From Torreya grandis (taxonomy: Eukaryota; Streptophyta; Pinopsida; Cupressales; Taxaceae), in contig JARHVA010000006.1 in the NCBI GenBank assembly GCA_037957365.1, positions 6,821,001-6,885,000 of the forward strand: a stretch of DNA of 64,000 bases, read 5' to 3'. Below are positions 22,001 through 34,388 of the stretch, piece after piece. The position numbers were made by a program, and so were the translations under genes. Position 1 is the first letter of the stretch. Every line of letters begins with the position of its first letter. A model generated the notes under the pieces. It saw only the letters and a list, made by a program, of their open reading frames with translations, made no database searches and was not told the origin of the DNA.

Positions 22001-23476
22001 AAATACTTTATGGTTGTGTTATGGTTATTATCGAACACTCATAATGGTGCAGCTAATGTGATATTAATTAAATTTAATGAAATACCCTAACATGGTAAGT
22101 TCCACCCCACACAAAGGCCACGATCTTGAGAGGATTTATCACATATTCACTAGTTAACTAGTGAGAGTGATGTTCATAAACACCACCACATGACAGAAGC
22201 TTTGCAATAGGGAAAGAGTCTTGAGGGTGAAAAGCCCAAAATATTATGTGATTAATTTACTTAATAAAATAATATTACTCCTTACTAAAAAATGCTTAAT
22301 GGTTGTGTTATGGTTATTATCAAACACTCATAATGCTATAGCTGGTGTGATAAAAATAAATTTTATTTAAATGCCTTAAAAAAGTAAGTTCCACCCCATA
22401 TGAAGGCCACGACATTGAGATGATTTATCCCACATTCACTAGTTAACTAGTGATAGTGATGTTCATAAACACCACCACATGACATAAGATTTTCCAATAA
22501 GGAAAGAGACTCAAGGGTGAAAATCCAAAAATATTATGTGATTAATTTAATTAATTAATTAATATTACTCCCCTTACTAAAAAATATTTCATGGTTGTGT
22601 TACGGTTATTATCGAACACTCATAACAGTGCAACCAATGTGATATTAATTAAATTTAATGAAATACCTTAACATATTAAGTTATAACCCACACAAAGGCC
22701 ATGACCTTGAGAGGATTTATTCCACATTCATTAGTTAACTAGTGATAGTGATGTTCATAAACATTACCATATGACATAAGATTTACAATGGGAAAGAGTA
22801 TCGAGGGTGAAAAGATTGAAATATTATGTGATTAATTAAATTAATTAAATAATATTACTCCCCCTTAATAATAAATGCTTCATGGTGTTACATTTATTAT
22901 CAAACACTCATAATGGTACAACCAGTGTGATATTAATTAAATTTAATGAAATACCCTAACACTATAAGTTCTACCCCACACGAAGGCCATGACATTGAGA
23001 GGATTTACCCCACATTCCCTAATTAACTAGTGATAGTGATGTTCATAAATAACACCACATGACATAAGCTTTGTCAATTGAGAAAGAGTCTCAAGGGTGA
23101 AAAACCTAAAATATTATGCAATTAATTTAATTAATTAAATAATATTACTCCCTCTTACTAAAAAATACTTCATGGTTGTGTTACAATTATTATCAAATAT
23201 TCATAATGGTGTAACTAGTTTAATATTAATTAAATTTATTAAAAAACCCTAACATGGTAAGTTCCACCCCACATAAAGGCCATGATCTTGAGAGGATTTA
23301 TCCCACATTTACTAGTTAACTAGTGATACTGATGGTCATGAATGCCACCACATGACATAATATTTGCCAATAGGGAAAGAGTCTCCAGGATGAAATACCC
23401 AAAATATTATGTGATTAATTTAATTAATTAAATAATATTACTCCCCCTACTAACAAGTGTTTCATGGTTGTGTTAT
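19051..23476. repeat. satellite array, left segment (~292 bp monomer, ~15 copies)
   Basis: The landmark GAGTCTCAAGGGTGAAAA recurs at 19068, 19361, 19650, 19879, 20171, 20463, 20754, 21046 and so on to 23379, giving monomers of 289-293 bp except one of 229 bp. Each monomer has an AT-rich block (TTAATTTAATTAATTAAATA), the block CTTCATGGTTGTGTTA, and in most copies an 18 bp perfect palindrome TCACTAGTTAACTAGTGA. No gene is present. The array ends at element B's GTTAT target site. Confidence 0.95.
23472..23476. other. target site duplication of element B, left
   Basis: GTTAT within the satellite block GGTTGTGTTATGG. The same 5 bp recur at 44655-44659, where the satellite resumes in register. Confidence 0.8.
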
Positions 23477-24141
23477 TTTTATAGACTGAATTTGCACCCT
23501 TGTGAGAGAGTTCTTTAGGCTCTCTCACTTCTAGCTATAAGCATGGGAACAACCCTAAGATGTAGGTGTCTTATGATGAGGTTGAACCTCTAGACATCTT
23601 TATGAGGCTAGTTCCTCAGGTGCTTCAGTTAAGCTCTTTGGGTTTCTATGCTAAACTCTACTAATGGCCAAGGAAAAGGGGAGATAGATTAATTGAAAAG
23701 AAAACTGAGCTAATGGATGTGATTCATTGAAATTAAGTGATCCACCTGGCTTGAGAAAGACACTAATTCAACATAAGACAAGTTAGCTTACATAACCTCC
23801 TAACTAGCTAACTTACATAAGTATTTCTTAAGCTAGGCTTATTGAATCACACATGAGGCAAAGAGAAATTTTAAAATTCACACCAAGCATCCATTAATGG
23901 TCAAAAAACATGAGTTCAAACTTGTAATTAAATAGAAAGTACATGAAAACAAGCAAGAAAGAAGGGCAACAAGGTTGTAAGGATGCTTCTTCATAATGTT
24001 ATTAGCGCAAAAGCTAACTCAATATAATTTTCAGATAGAGAGAAGTAAAAAAATATTTATTGATTCAAAGGTCTATTACATAATGATTTTTGTAGAGTGA
24101 TTTTATCACCAATCTGGGTATACATTTCTAGGCTCCAAGGC

Positions 24142-24153
24142 CTCTATTTATAA
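24142..24153 (-). promoter_or_regulatory. TATA box in 3' LTR of B
   Basis: Minus strand reads CTTTATAAATAGAGGCC, a textbook plant TATA context. The same string is kept in the other LTR at 32666-32677. Confidence 0.65.
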
Positions 24154-24879
24154 AGAAAAGGGGGAAGAGAGAAAGAGAGGAAAAAAAGTCATAGATAGTT
24201 GGAACCTCTTGTTATCCTTCTTTGATGTTCATAAATGCACCATTCCATATTGCCACCCAATACTCTCGAGCCCCTCTCATCTTGAAGAACTTATTTGGCA
24301 TGTCTAAGAAGTCATGCTATGAGCAGTTAGAATGTTTCTTCTTGGTGTGATGCATTTAAGCGTTAAATGATGATTATGGGCAATGAACCATGGTAGGTGG
24401 GAGCCTTCATAACTTCTAGCTACCAACTGTTCAAACTATCCCATGTTCATTAAACATCTATATGTCACTTGTCCTTTACTGATTGGCCTTTTTTGCTCTA
24501 TTTGCACCATATGGTAGCCTTCTATTTGTTGCATCATGATTCTAGCATTACTAGACCAAGATTAAGTCGAGCCCTTAAAAAATCTTGATTTACTCTATGT
24601 AGAGTAATTTGGGTTCTTTGGCCTCTTCAACTTTAGACTTTCTCAGATCCTTCACTTATAAAGCCTTTTAATTGGAGTACTTTGAGAAACATGATTTAAT
24701 CTATGCAGAGTAATTTGGGTTCTCTAAGCCTACTTACTTTATGCTTGTCCATCTTGAAGTCTTCTCACTTTACTACTTCATAAGCCTTAAGACTTTAGGA
24801 TTTTAAAACCTTGTTGCTTTTAAAAACTAGTCATTTATCCTAATTTTGACATCCATTAGCCCATCATTTCCTTCAAACA

Positions 24880-25260
24880 CTTGGTCTCAAGCTTCCCTCT
24901 CAACTTATTTCTTTTGGGTAAATATCCAAAAGGAATTTCTTTAGACAATTTGTCCAAAGGAATTCCTTCAGACTTTTCATAATGGAATTTCCCAAAGGTC
25001 AAGAGACCCTTTGAGATTTTTGCATGTCCCCTCAGATTTCCATAAATGATCCTCTTGAAAGGAAAGATACCCTTCAAGAATTTTGAAATGGTCCTCCCAA
25101 AGGGTAACATACCCTTCAAGAAAATTGCAACTGTCCACTTGGAGAAGAAAAATCCCTTCAAAAAAGTTGAAGTGTACTTTCAAGAAAGTTAACTAGTCCC
25201 TTTTGCCTTAAAAAGACCCTTTGACATTTTAAAATGCCCTTTAGATTTTTTGAAAAATAC
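24880..25260 (-). repeat. degenerate internal repeats in B LTR
   Basis: Short variants of ACCCTTCAAGAA / CCCAAAGGG recur every 30-60 bp. They give minus-strand open frames with repeated LKG..PF motifs in both LTRs (25161-24856 and 44019-43762). The frames are explained by the DNA repeat and are not taken as genes. Confidence 0.55.
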
Positions 25261-25989
25261 CCATCTCTTGAAGAACCCGATAAGTATTACTTTTCAAGAT
25301 CACATCAGGTTTATTAAGCACCTTTACTCATTTTAGGCTTCTGACTTCTCACAACCTATGAAGTAATCAAGTAGTGCTCCTTGGAGAACCCAAAATACAC
25401 AATCTATGAGTAATTTGGGTTTGTAAACTTGAATTACTTCTACTTATGAAACATTTAGAAGCTAAGCAATGTTGGAAACCTAATTTGTACTGTGCCTTCA
25501 AAAAACCCAAAGTTATCCCAAAGGCTTACCATTTTCTTTCCTGAAAGCTCCCTTTTCCATAATTAGGTAAACTTTGATATGTGGGCCAAAAAATTGCCAA
25601 CATTTCTAGTGATTCATAGGGAAGCATGCTTGCTATGCTTGAGAACCCAACTCATTTGCTTTGGTCGATCCATTGGGTGTGGAGTCACTACTTTTACATA
25701 AAGCTGGCTCTTTCTAGAAATCTCCCTTGAAGCAAAAAGGACAACCAAAATGAAACAAACTATGCCCTTGGCACCTTAGGGAAGGGAAAACACACAACTG
25801 AAAAATATGTGCACTAGGCACTTAGAGGAAAATATAAAAGAAAGCTAGAAGAAGCATATAGAAATATATATAATGGCTGCAAACTCTTAATAACAAGCAT
25901 TTAGATGAATCCCATTGATTGGGATTGGTAATACCTCTCTATCTAATTAAGCAATTTAGATAGAATTATGTTGTTTACATCCGTGGATC

Positions 25990-27122
25990 AAGTAAGGACC
26001 ACTTCACAAGCTGTCAAACTTGGTATGGTTACCTAGTTTGGCCTTGTTTGAGTCCTATTTGAGAAATAGGTCTCCTTCCTTACAAGTCTTTGTTGTAGCT
26101 CTCTTTTCAAAAGCCTTCTTGACCTGATCTTGATGTGCCTCCAATGTTTTCATTGTAAGGTCCCTTATCTCCTCAAGCTTTGTGAGTTCTACCAATCTCA
26201 CATTCATGGGTTCATCTTCCAGTATCTCCAATTAATGGGCTAGCTCTAATGTAGGTAGCTGAAGAGAAATGGGTAACCTAGCCTCCCTTTTATATACTAG
26301 AACATATGGAGAATTGCCAATAGTAGCTTTAGGAGTTACCCAGTCATCCCACAAGGCTATCTTTAACTTGGCGTGTTATGTCCTCTGGTTCTCCTTTATA
26401 TTCCTCCTAATGATCCTTAGAAAATTCTTATTTATGGACTCACCCAACCTATTGCCTTGAGGATAATAGGTTGAGGAAGTGCTAAGGTAGATGCCTATCT
26501 TTAGAGCCCATTCACTTATTTTCAAACCAAGGAAATCCAAAGCATTATCAGATATGATAGTGGTTAGAACACCAAACCTAGTCACAATGCTATCATAGAA
26601 GTCTAAGACTACACTTTCATTGGGTTCCTTCGATGTAATGGCTTCCACCCACCTAGTGAAGTAACTAGTTGTAGTAAGCACCCACTTATGCCCTATACTT
26701 AATGGGTGGTTGATAATACCAATTAAATCCAAACCCCACTGCATGAATGGTTTCTCCACTTGAATTGGGTTGAGAGGGAAAGCTACTAACCTTTGCTTTC
26801 CTATGAAAAGAGTGCATTCTTGACACCTCCTCCCCCATGCATAAGCATCCTTAAAGAGGCTAGGCCAGTAGTAACCAGCCCTCATGATCTTTTCTACAAT
26901 AGTCCTTAGAGCAAAATGACCTCCTATAGGCCCATTATGGAAATGCTCCAAAAGCTTGGCAACTTGATCATCATTTACACACCTCAGGAGCACTCCATTG
27001 AGGTATATTATAAATAAAACCCCATCAAATAAAACATAAGGTATGGATTGAAGTCTTAAATACCTGATTTTTGCTTTGTCCATACCTTGAAGATACTCAC
27101 CTATTAGCAAAAAGTGAGTCAT
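25990..27122 (-). pseudogene. integrase of element B
   Basis: The 248-residue frame from 27122 holds the zinc-binding region (HFHNGPIGGHF, then YWPSLFKDAY and CQECTLF), the core with WGLDLIGIINHPLS (first Asp), IISDNALDFLG (second Asp) and YYPQGNRLGESINKNF (Glu). After a stop the same reading continues as IALWDDWVTPKATIGNSPYV and LPISLQLPTLELAH to about 26000. The catalytic D, D and E positions all remain. It is the best-preserved integrase in the window. Stretch 25603-25990 is 3' untranslated. Confidence 0.88.
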
Positions 27123-27159
27123 ATCATGGAGCTAGCTAGTGTGAGGTAGAGGTGCATCT

Positions 27160-27700
27160 ACTTATAAGTTATTTTGTGTCACCAAGATGACCTCTTTTTC
27201 TTCATGAAGCTCCTCAACCATATTCTCACATAAGACTTTACTTCTTACTAGCTTAGTGACCTTGATCTCCACATCATACTCCATGACTTTAGTAATCCAA
27301 CCAGCTCTTTTTTTGCTCAAATCCTTGTTAAGAAGGAAGTCTCTTACCATAGGATGAGACACCATAAGGTGTATTTTGTTGTTGGATAGGATTGGCCTAA
27401 ACATATTAAGTCTCCTTACTGATGTAAGGACTTGATTTTCGACGAAGGTATACCTCACCTCTTACTCTTCAATCCCTTGACTAAAAAATGCTAATGGCTA
27501 CTCAAGTCCTTCACCATTTCTTTGCATCAACATAGATGATATATTATCAATATTGGCAAAACCATACAAAATGAAATCCCTTGATAAATCAGGATTCATA
27601 AGTGTGGGTGCTTGAGCAATAGCTTGATTAATAGCTTCTAATGTTGACTTGCCTTCATTTCACCAAGTGAACACTTGGTTATTTTTTAAGATAGCAGTGA
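27160..27700 (-). pseudogene. RNase H domain of element B
   Basis: The upstream part reads EAINQAIAQAPTLMNPDLSR and ILYGFANIDNISSMLMQRNG, where the family has a catalytic Asp (YTFASDTAI-like) that is not clear here. After two stops the frame 27458-27162 reads VRYTFVENQVLTSVRRLNMF and KKRAGWITKVMEYDVEIKVT. It lies between reverse transcriptase and integrase as usual. Confidence 0.75.
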
Positions 27701-27739
27701 TGGGCTTGACTAAACTTGCAAAACTAGGGATAAATATTC

Positions 27740-28482
27740 TCATGAAGTATATCTTTCCAAGGAAACTCTAGAGTCCCTTCTTATGATTAGGCAAGGATAA
27801 GGCCAAGATGACACTTATTCTCTCAAGATTAATGGATAACCCTTCTTTTGAGATGATGTGGCCTAGAATCTTGCTTTCATGCATGGAAAATACACACTTC
27901 TTGGGATTCAATGAAATCCCATACTCTCTACACCTTTCAAAAATCAACCACAGGTGGTCTATATGTTTGTTGGCATTCTTAGAGAAAACCGTGATGTCAT
28001 CCAAGTATACCAACACCATTTAGTTTAGTAACCCCTAGAAATCTATGTCCATGGATCTTTAGAAGGTAGCACCATCATTTGATAGACTAAAAGGCATATT
28101 TTGGTATGAATACATGCTCCATTTGGTGGTGAAGGTAGTCTTGTATTGATCCTCATCCTTCACCCAGACTTGGTTGTAGCCCAAAAAACCATCCAACAAG
28201 GAAAATTATTCTAAATTGCCAACTACTTGAAGGAGATACTCCATGGATGGTAGGGGATAGTGATCTTTCAAGGAGACTATTCAAATCTCTAAAATTCATG
28301 TAAAGCCTAATCTCCCCACTCTTTTTTCTTATAGGAACCAAGTTGGTTACCCATGATGAGTGCTTGATGGGAAAGATGATCTTGGAATTGATCAACTTGA
28401 ATAGTTCCTTCATCATTAGCTCCTCAATTTTGGGGTTAACCGATCTTTGATTTTGCCTTAAAAGATTAGCATTGGCCTCCAA
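27740..28482 (-). pseudogene. reverse transcriptase of element B
   Basis: Fingers at 28482 onward read EELMMKELFKLINSKIIFPI and SSWVTNLVPIRKKSGEIRLY, then MNFRDLNSL, where the usual CVDFRDLN has lost Cys and Asp. Motif A is in a shifted frame near 28190 (LDGFFGYNQV-like). The catalytic box is intact at 28019 onward: MVLVYLDDITVFSKNANKHI, followed by CREYGISLNPKKCVFSMHES. Frameshifted, not functional. Confidence 0.87.
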
Positions 28483-28949
28483 CTCTATGATGTGTTGGGC
28501 TATTTTAAGATCAAAACCTTTTAGGTCACTATACTTCTAAGCAAAAATATTTGCATACTCTTTTCAAAGTGCTATGAAATCATGCCTCTAAGCCTTGATG
28601 CTTACCTTCCCCAGCTTGAGAATTTTATCCTTGAAAGTGATGACTATCTCATAGTTTTCCTCTTTTGTAGACATTACTACCTTCTCTTTCATCATATAGT
28701 CTCCTTCATGAAAAAGGCCCTCAAGTGTAACTATCCCCTTAGGAAGTTTGTTTGACATGAGCTGAATAATCTAATCCTAATATTAATGTTGCAATTTAGT
28801 TTGGTTAGAAGAGGAGAATTTAGATTCCTAATACAAGAAAGAAATAATTTACTTGTCACTCTCAAGAACCAACCAATATGATTCATTATCTAGTATTTAT
28901 GGTCTCACCACCACCTTGACATGTGGTTGAACGAACCTTGGTTTGCTTC

Positions 28950-29345
28950 AGCTCACTTGGAATGTCAAACTGAGCTCCTATGATTGCTAACCTATTAACA
29001 TGCTAGTTTTGATCTCTTGGGATAGCTTGAATGTTAAAGGCTTCAAAATCTTCAATCAAGTCCCATAATCTATTTTTGTAGGACCTCATCAAAGCATTCT
29101 TGGTGATAGCCAAGCCTCTAATTTGGTTAACTATGAGCTCACTATCTCCATAATCTTGCAATAGTTTGATTCCTCTTTTGGTGGCCCATTAAATTCCATA
29201 GATCAAGCCATCATATTCTACTACATTTGAAGACTAGTTGAATGAAACCTGTAAGAATAAAAAATCTTGTTATCTGAGGGTGAAACCAACATTGCCCCAG
29301 CACCTATGCCATTCTTGCTCCTTGACCCATCAAAGAACAACTTCT
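28950..29345 (-). pseudogene. archaeal-type RNase H of element B, located upstream of RT
   Basis: Minus strand reads LFFDGSRSKNGIGAGAMLVS near 29338, then NKIFYSYRF. After two stops it continues in the same frame with KRGIKLLQDYGDSELIVNQI, IRGLAITKNALMRSYKNRLW and LIEDFEAFNIQAIPRDQN, ending HVNRLAIIGAQFDIPSEL. DGS, GDSE and the final NRLA block are the archaeal-type RNase H landmarks seen also in element A (7350-7735). Unlike A, this domain is between protease and reverse transcriptase. No second copy is found between RNase H and integrase. Confidence 0.85.
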
Positions 29346-29586
29346 ATAAACCATTGGGGTATTATCTAGGTCTAATGAGTGATGGCATGGGATGATTCTC
29401 TTCATGCAACAGGTAGACACCCATGTCTTTTTCCTTAACACCTTCAAAAGGCTTGAGAAATTGGTTATCTCCACATAACTCATCCAAAAATAGGTTTGGA
29501 ACTTCTTCAAGATGAGTGTTCAACTCTTAGCCAATTGTAAACTCATCCTCATCAAGGATGGTACAATTAAGGCTTATATTATCTTG

Positions 29587-29990
29587 TTAATGGGGTTTAA
29601 TATGGAATTGTGTCATGGGTTCAGCCTTGATTAAGACCTTAGTCCCATAGCTTGTTTTGAATGCCATGTAAGACCAATCTTCTAAAAGGTAACCCCTAAT
29701 CTTGGCTATGAACTCTCTGTAAAGAGACAAAGCAAAATGAGTAATGATATGTAGAATCAACATGTCTTGCACCACAGATACACTATGATAAGCATGTAAG
29801 GTTAGGCACAAATTCTTACTGATGCCTGATAGCTTTATGTAAAAAACATCAAGTTGCATGACTCCTTTAGTGTGAGGCTCATACTTAAGGTTTATTTGGT
29901 TAGTAATATACTTTGGCATGACTGAGGTGCTAGCTCCACTATCCACCAAGCAATTGTGCACCAAGAAATCATCAATGATCAAAGAGATGT
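29587..29990 (-). pseudogene. aspartic protease of element B
   Basis: The frame 29982-29587 begins MIIDDFLVHNCLVDSGAST, with an intact DSGA catalytic box, and continues SVMPKYITNQINLKYEPH. This open stretch of 131 codons is one of the longer uninterrupted frames in B. It follows gag and precedes the RNase H insertion. Confidence 0.8.
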
Positions 29991-30009
29991 AGAAAGAGGG
30001 GGGGCTTGG

Positions 30010-31838
30010 TCACAATACTTGACCCTTCTCCTTCATGACTCTTGAATGAATTAGTGAGGACTTTAGCTCCCTTGCTTGGTTTCTTACTTGTAGTTGTAGT
30101 AACACACATTTTGGACAATCCTTCTTATAGAATGTCTACTTGGCTAGGTAGGGAAAACATGTCCCACATTGGCACACTCATGTTGGATTTCTACATTTTC
30201 TCCATAATGTTGATTGGCATACCACCAAATTTTACCTAAAATTTGGGAGCTACTACTATTGGCTTTGTCAATAGAGCAGTGACAATAGGTTCTTTGAAAG
30301 TTTCCTGATTGTCACCCATATTCCTTCTCTTGAACCTTTTATTTATTGAGATGAGGATGTGAGCTATATTGGGAGTGGCTTGATGATTGGATGCATAGTA
30401 CTCCTCTTGCTCACTAATGACCATTGAGGATTCTAGCTGGTTTAATCCTTGATATGAGCCTTACTCTTGTGGAGGATGCTCTTGTCTTGTCATTATGGAT
30501 ACCTTCATTTTTTAGGCCATAAGAGCTTGGTTATATCCATAAGAACCAACCTGATACCATTGATCATCAAATACCTGATTGGAGCCATTAGTTAAGACAA
30601 TGAATTTCCCAAAATAATGATTCCATGACATTGTCCCCTCAACTTCCTAAGCCAAATTATTCTAAACTAGGACCAAGGAGTTGGAAGGGCTTGTGGCATT
30701 TGGATTGTATTATGTTGTCTAGTATAGTTAGGCTACGCCTATCCTTGGAAACCTCTTTTGTAGGGTGGCCTATTTTCTTGATAAGGTTGTTGCTGAGGCT
30801 GATATGGAGCTTGATAAGGCTCATTGTAAGCTTGCCTCTTGACATTAACCACATCATTTCCCAAATATTAGAACATGTTCTTCAACTCCAAGTAATTCTT
30901 CTACTCTTGGGAGTCATTGGATCCACTAGTAGAGGGCTTCTCTTACTTAGGTGAAGGTACAATAGCAATTGTTGGTATTAGAAGTATAACATTGAGTGGA
31001 AGAATGACTACAGGAGGTGGTCTGATCTCTATAAAAAGAGGCATTGGAGGTGTGGGAGTAAGCTTGCCTACCTGAACTAGGAAATTTTATACCTTGATAG
31101 CCACTTCATATGCATCTGGTATTATGTCTCCTCTCATAGACTAGATCATTATAGCTATGTCACTATTGAGAGACTTCAAGTAATACAAGAAAGTAAAGTT
31201 TGGAGATAGTCTAACAGCTACTAGGATTCTATCCCACACCTTCTAAAATCTTATACTAAAGTCTTACATGACTTCATGAGGAGCTCTCTTGATGGTGGTC
31301 AACTATTCTACAAGTGATAGATGATTGCTCTTATCTACAAACCTTTTACATAGTGTTATTCTCAACTCATCTCATAAATGGATAGAATTAGGATCTAGGC
31401 CCCTATACTAGTCTAATGCCTTTCCTTTGAAAGATACAACCAATATCCTAACAACCATGTTTTCCACTGTGATATTGTGAATGTTACAGAAGTTGGCTAT
31501 GTCTGTATGTGCTCAATAAGAGTTACAACTTAGGCTCCTATGTAATAAGGGACACTTTTGAGGGATATTATTGGCATAGGATCATACTGTGGTAAGTTCA
31601 AAGGGATTTGGCCACTGAAGCCCACAAAATATCTTTAGGGAATCATGGTAGCAAGAGGGGATGATAAAGATCTTCTTATGTAGGTATACTTTATGACTGG
31701 TTTAGGAGGATAGCTTCTTACATAAAGGTGAGTATGGATGAACCTTAACCTTCTTATTGAGTTTAAAGGTAATTCAAAAAATTCAAAAGGAATACCTACA
31801 AAAGTCAATCTTGTAATCACCTTTGTCATGAAAAACAT
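30010..31838 (-). pseudogene. gag of element B
   Basis: Starts near 31838 with MFFMTKVITRLTFVGIPFEF. The capsid-like middle part includes WDRILVAVRLSPNFTFLYYL near 31240, then a Pro-rich stretch (GKLTPTPPMPLFIEIRPPP), a Gln/Tyr/Pro stretch (YQAPYQPQQQPYQ) near 30800, and a basic tail. No zinc knuckle is visible. About twenty stops interrupt one dominant frame. Confidence 0.6.
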
Positions 31839-31980
31839 CTACTGCTCTGTCACCGGATAGTTGGGTGTTCTTTGGAGTCACCAGATGCTGAAGGATGAAA
31901 GCTATCACTACTACAAACTGATCAAAATAACATCAAATTTAACCAAATTTTTCATAAAAATGGAAGTGAAATGGTAGTCA

Positions 31981-31997
31981 TCCCATCGGGCATGCCA
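31981..31997 (-). other. primer-binding site of element B
   Basis: Minus strand reads TGGCATGCCCGATGGGA, almost the same as in element A. Four or five bases separate it from the LTR at 32002. Confidence 0.65.
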
Positions 31998-32665
31998 AAA
32001 CTATTATAGACTAGATTTTTACCCTTGTGAGAGAGTTCTTCAGGATCTCTCATTTCCAGCTATAAGTATAGGAACAACCTCAGGATGTGGGTATCCTATG
32101 GTGAGGTTGAACCTCTAGAATTTTTTATGAGGCTAGTTCCTTAGGTGCTTCATTTCAGCTCTTTGGGTTTCTACGCTAAACTCTACTAATGGCCAAGGAA
32201 AAGGGAAGAGAGATTAATCGAAAAGAAAACTAAGTTAAGGGAGGTGATGCACCAAAATCAAGTGATCCACCTGGTAAAAAGGACACTAATTCATCATAAG
32301 ACAAGTTGGCTTACACAACCTCCTAACCAACTAACTTACATAAGTATTTCTTAAGCTAGGCTTACTGAACCACATAGAGGCAAAGAGGAATTTCAAAATT
32401 CACATCAAGCATCCATTAATGGCTGAAAAACATGAGTTCAAACCTATAATTAATTAGAAAGTACCTAAAAATAAGCAAAAAAGAAAGGTAACAAGGTTGG
32501 AAGAATGCTTCTTCATAACACTATTAGTGCACAAGCTAACTCAATGCAATTTTTAGATAGAGAGATAAGTAAAAACTATCTTTATTATTTTAAAGGTCCA
32601 TTACACAATTCTTTTTGTAAAGTGATTTTATCACCAGTTCAGGGATACATTTATAGGCTCCAAGG

Positions 32666-32677
32666 CCTCTATTTATA
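32666..32677 (-). promoter_or_regulatory. TATA box in 5' LTR of B
   Basis: Minus strand CTTTATAAATAGAGGCC, identical to the copy at 24142. F has inserted upstream of it, separating the TATA box from most of U3. Confidence 0.65.
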
Positions 32678-33565
32678 AAGAAAAGGGGGAAGAGAGAAAG
32701 GGAGGAAAGAAAAAGTTGTAGATGGATAGAACCTCTTATTATCCTTCCTTGATGTTCATAAATGCACCATTTTAAATCATCACATAATACTCTCGAGCCC
32801 CTCCCATATTTAAGACTTTCTTTGGTGTATCTAAAAAGTCATGTTGTGAGCAGCTGGAATGTTTTATCTTGGTGTGATGCATTTAATCATCAAATGGTGA
32901 TTGTGGGCAATGAACCATGGTGGGTGGGAGTTGATGAGGTAAGGATATGCCCGATAAATGTATAATAAATGACCTCATCTTAATCTCTCTTTCTGTTAAG
33001 TTTGATTGCATTTTGTAACTTTTATTTTGATCTGAGATGAGTTAGGATGTAATTATCCATCTTTTGTTGATTGTGATTCTAATGTTTAAAAAACCTGTAA
33101 TTCCTAACAAGTGTGTTGGAAAATTCAAGTTTTGTAATAAAACAGGTCATCATCAGGCTAAAGAACAAATATGAAGTGGATTGCATGTTTTTAGAAGCAT
33201 TGGAATCAATTCAGCGTAGTTCTGGAACTCCACCATACTATTTCAAGTTGTCACATTTTTAGACTTAGCTCCAGAACTCTATATTTAAGCTCCAGAATTA
33301 TCTAAATTAGCTCCAGTACTCCTATATATAAGCTCCAAAACTTTCACAACTAGATATAGAACTGATAAGGATCTATTCCAAATGGCTAGAGATCTGTCAG
33401 GTCAATGTTCCCATTAAATCAAGAGCAAATTCCTAATTTCTATACTTGCAGATCTAAGACATTTATCACATAGTTGAACATCCAACTTCATCTTGATTCA
33501 ACATCTATTTTAGGTATGATTTAGTTCCATCGTATCTATGAAATAGTTACAACCATCAAAACATC

Positions 33566-33577
33566 TATATATGTAGA
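33566..33577 (+). promoter_or_regulatory. possible TATA box of F LTR
   Basis: CATCTATATATGTAGACC is kept as CATCTATATATACAGACC in the 3' LTR. A second candidate, CCTATATATAAGC at 33321, is not conserved in the 3' LTR. Confidence 0.35.
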
Positions 33578-33916
33578 CCTGGGAATTTAGGAAGTAATAG
33601 AAAATCATTGAAGAAAAAATAGAAAATGATAGATTAGTACATTTTTGTAATATAGAACATTTTATCAATGAAATAGCCATTTTAGTTTTGAAAACAAATT
33701 AAATTATTCAATCTTGTTTCTAGACAGAGCAAGGGCCCACTCCTCTAAAGAACCAGGATCTTCATTTTTGGTTGGTATTTATATTTTATTCATAAAAGTA
33801 AATAGGGAAATCTATTAAATTTATAAATGCTTCCAACTCCTTAAATTTAAAATTTGTTTTAAATTTATTCTTGTAGGTGTTTTAGATTAAATTCTCATTT
33901 TTTTGCAATCATTTTC

Positions 33917-34067
33917 TAGCAATCTATTTCATTGTGCAAAAGTGTGTTTATTTTTAGCAATCTATTTTATTCTACAAAAGTGTGTTTATTTCCATAAATC
34001 TATTTCATTATGCAAAAGTGTGTTTATTTCTAGTGATCTATTTAATTTCTACGTGTGTCTACTTCCA
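33917..34067 (+). repeat. ~39 bp tandem repeats in F LTR
   Basis: Four diverged copies of AGCAATCTATTTCATT followed by CAAAAGTGTGTTTATTTC; the same array occurs in the 3' LTR at about 42940-43085. The short open frames over it are by-products. Confidence 0.8.
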
Positions 34068-34287
34068 ACAAATTCACATAGTTTGATTCCAATAAGGTTT
34101 TAACCAAGAAGTCCTCAAGACATTAAAAATCCCCCAAAACAAAAAGAAAAAAAATACAAATACCTAAAATCAATTATTAAATTGCTACAATTCTTCTTGT
34201 TGCATATAGCTTTAGACACAGCCCTGGTTAAATATGACATCAACAAAAAAATGATTACATGAAGGGAATGATGACATCCATCATTTT

Positions 34288-34305
34288 TGGCGCCATTGTC
34301 GGGGA
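34288..34305 (+). other. primer-binding site of element F, tRNA-Asp
   Basis: TGGCGCCATTGTCGGGGA, complementary to the 3' end of plant tRNA-Asp with few mismatches; this primer is typical of Athila elements. Confidence 0.8.
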
Positions 34306-34388
34306 CTCACTAGTTGGAAATTTCTAATTACGTGTCAAGAAAGAGTAATAATCATTCATTTAGTAATTAAAGAAATTTTCCCTAATTT

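Larger units (their letters stand above)
23477..25602 (-). repeat. 3' LTR of element B
   Basis: About 2.13 kb, matching 32002-32931 plus 43306-44654 over its whole length. Shared landmarks include ACCCTTGTGAGAGAGTTCTT at the inner side and GATATGTGGGCCAAAAAAT at the outer side. It holds no gene. An imperfect hairpin TTACTCTATGTAGAGTAA lies at 24590-24607 and recurs in both LTRs. Confidence 0.9.
32932..34280 (+). repeat. 5' LTR of element F
   Basis: 1349 bp, TGATGAGG...GACATCCA, highly similar to 41958-43305. The U3 part has four or five copies of AGCTCCAGAAC-like motifs at 33219-33345, including GTTCTGGAAC at 33219. Confidence 0.92.

Noticed and set aside
19051..23476. CRISPR-like array
   Set aside because: Units are ~292 bp direct tandem monomers without spacers in a plant retrotransposon setting; this is a satellite.
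24856..25161. LKG-repeat frame in B LTR (also 43762-44019)
   Set aside because: Follows a degenerate DNA repeat inside the LTR; no start context or domain.
33903..34103. Cys/Phe-rich frame present in both LTRs of F (also 42924-43127)
   Set aside because: Produced by a 39 bp tandem repeat in the LTR.
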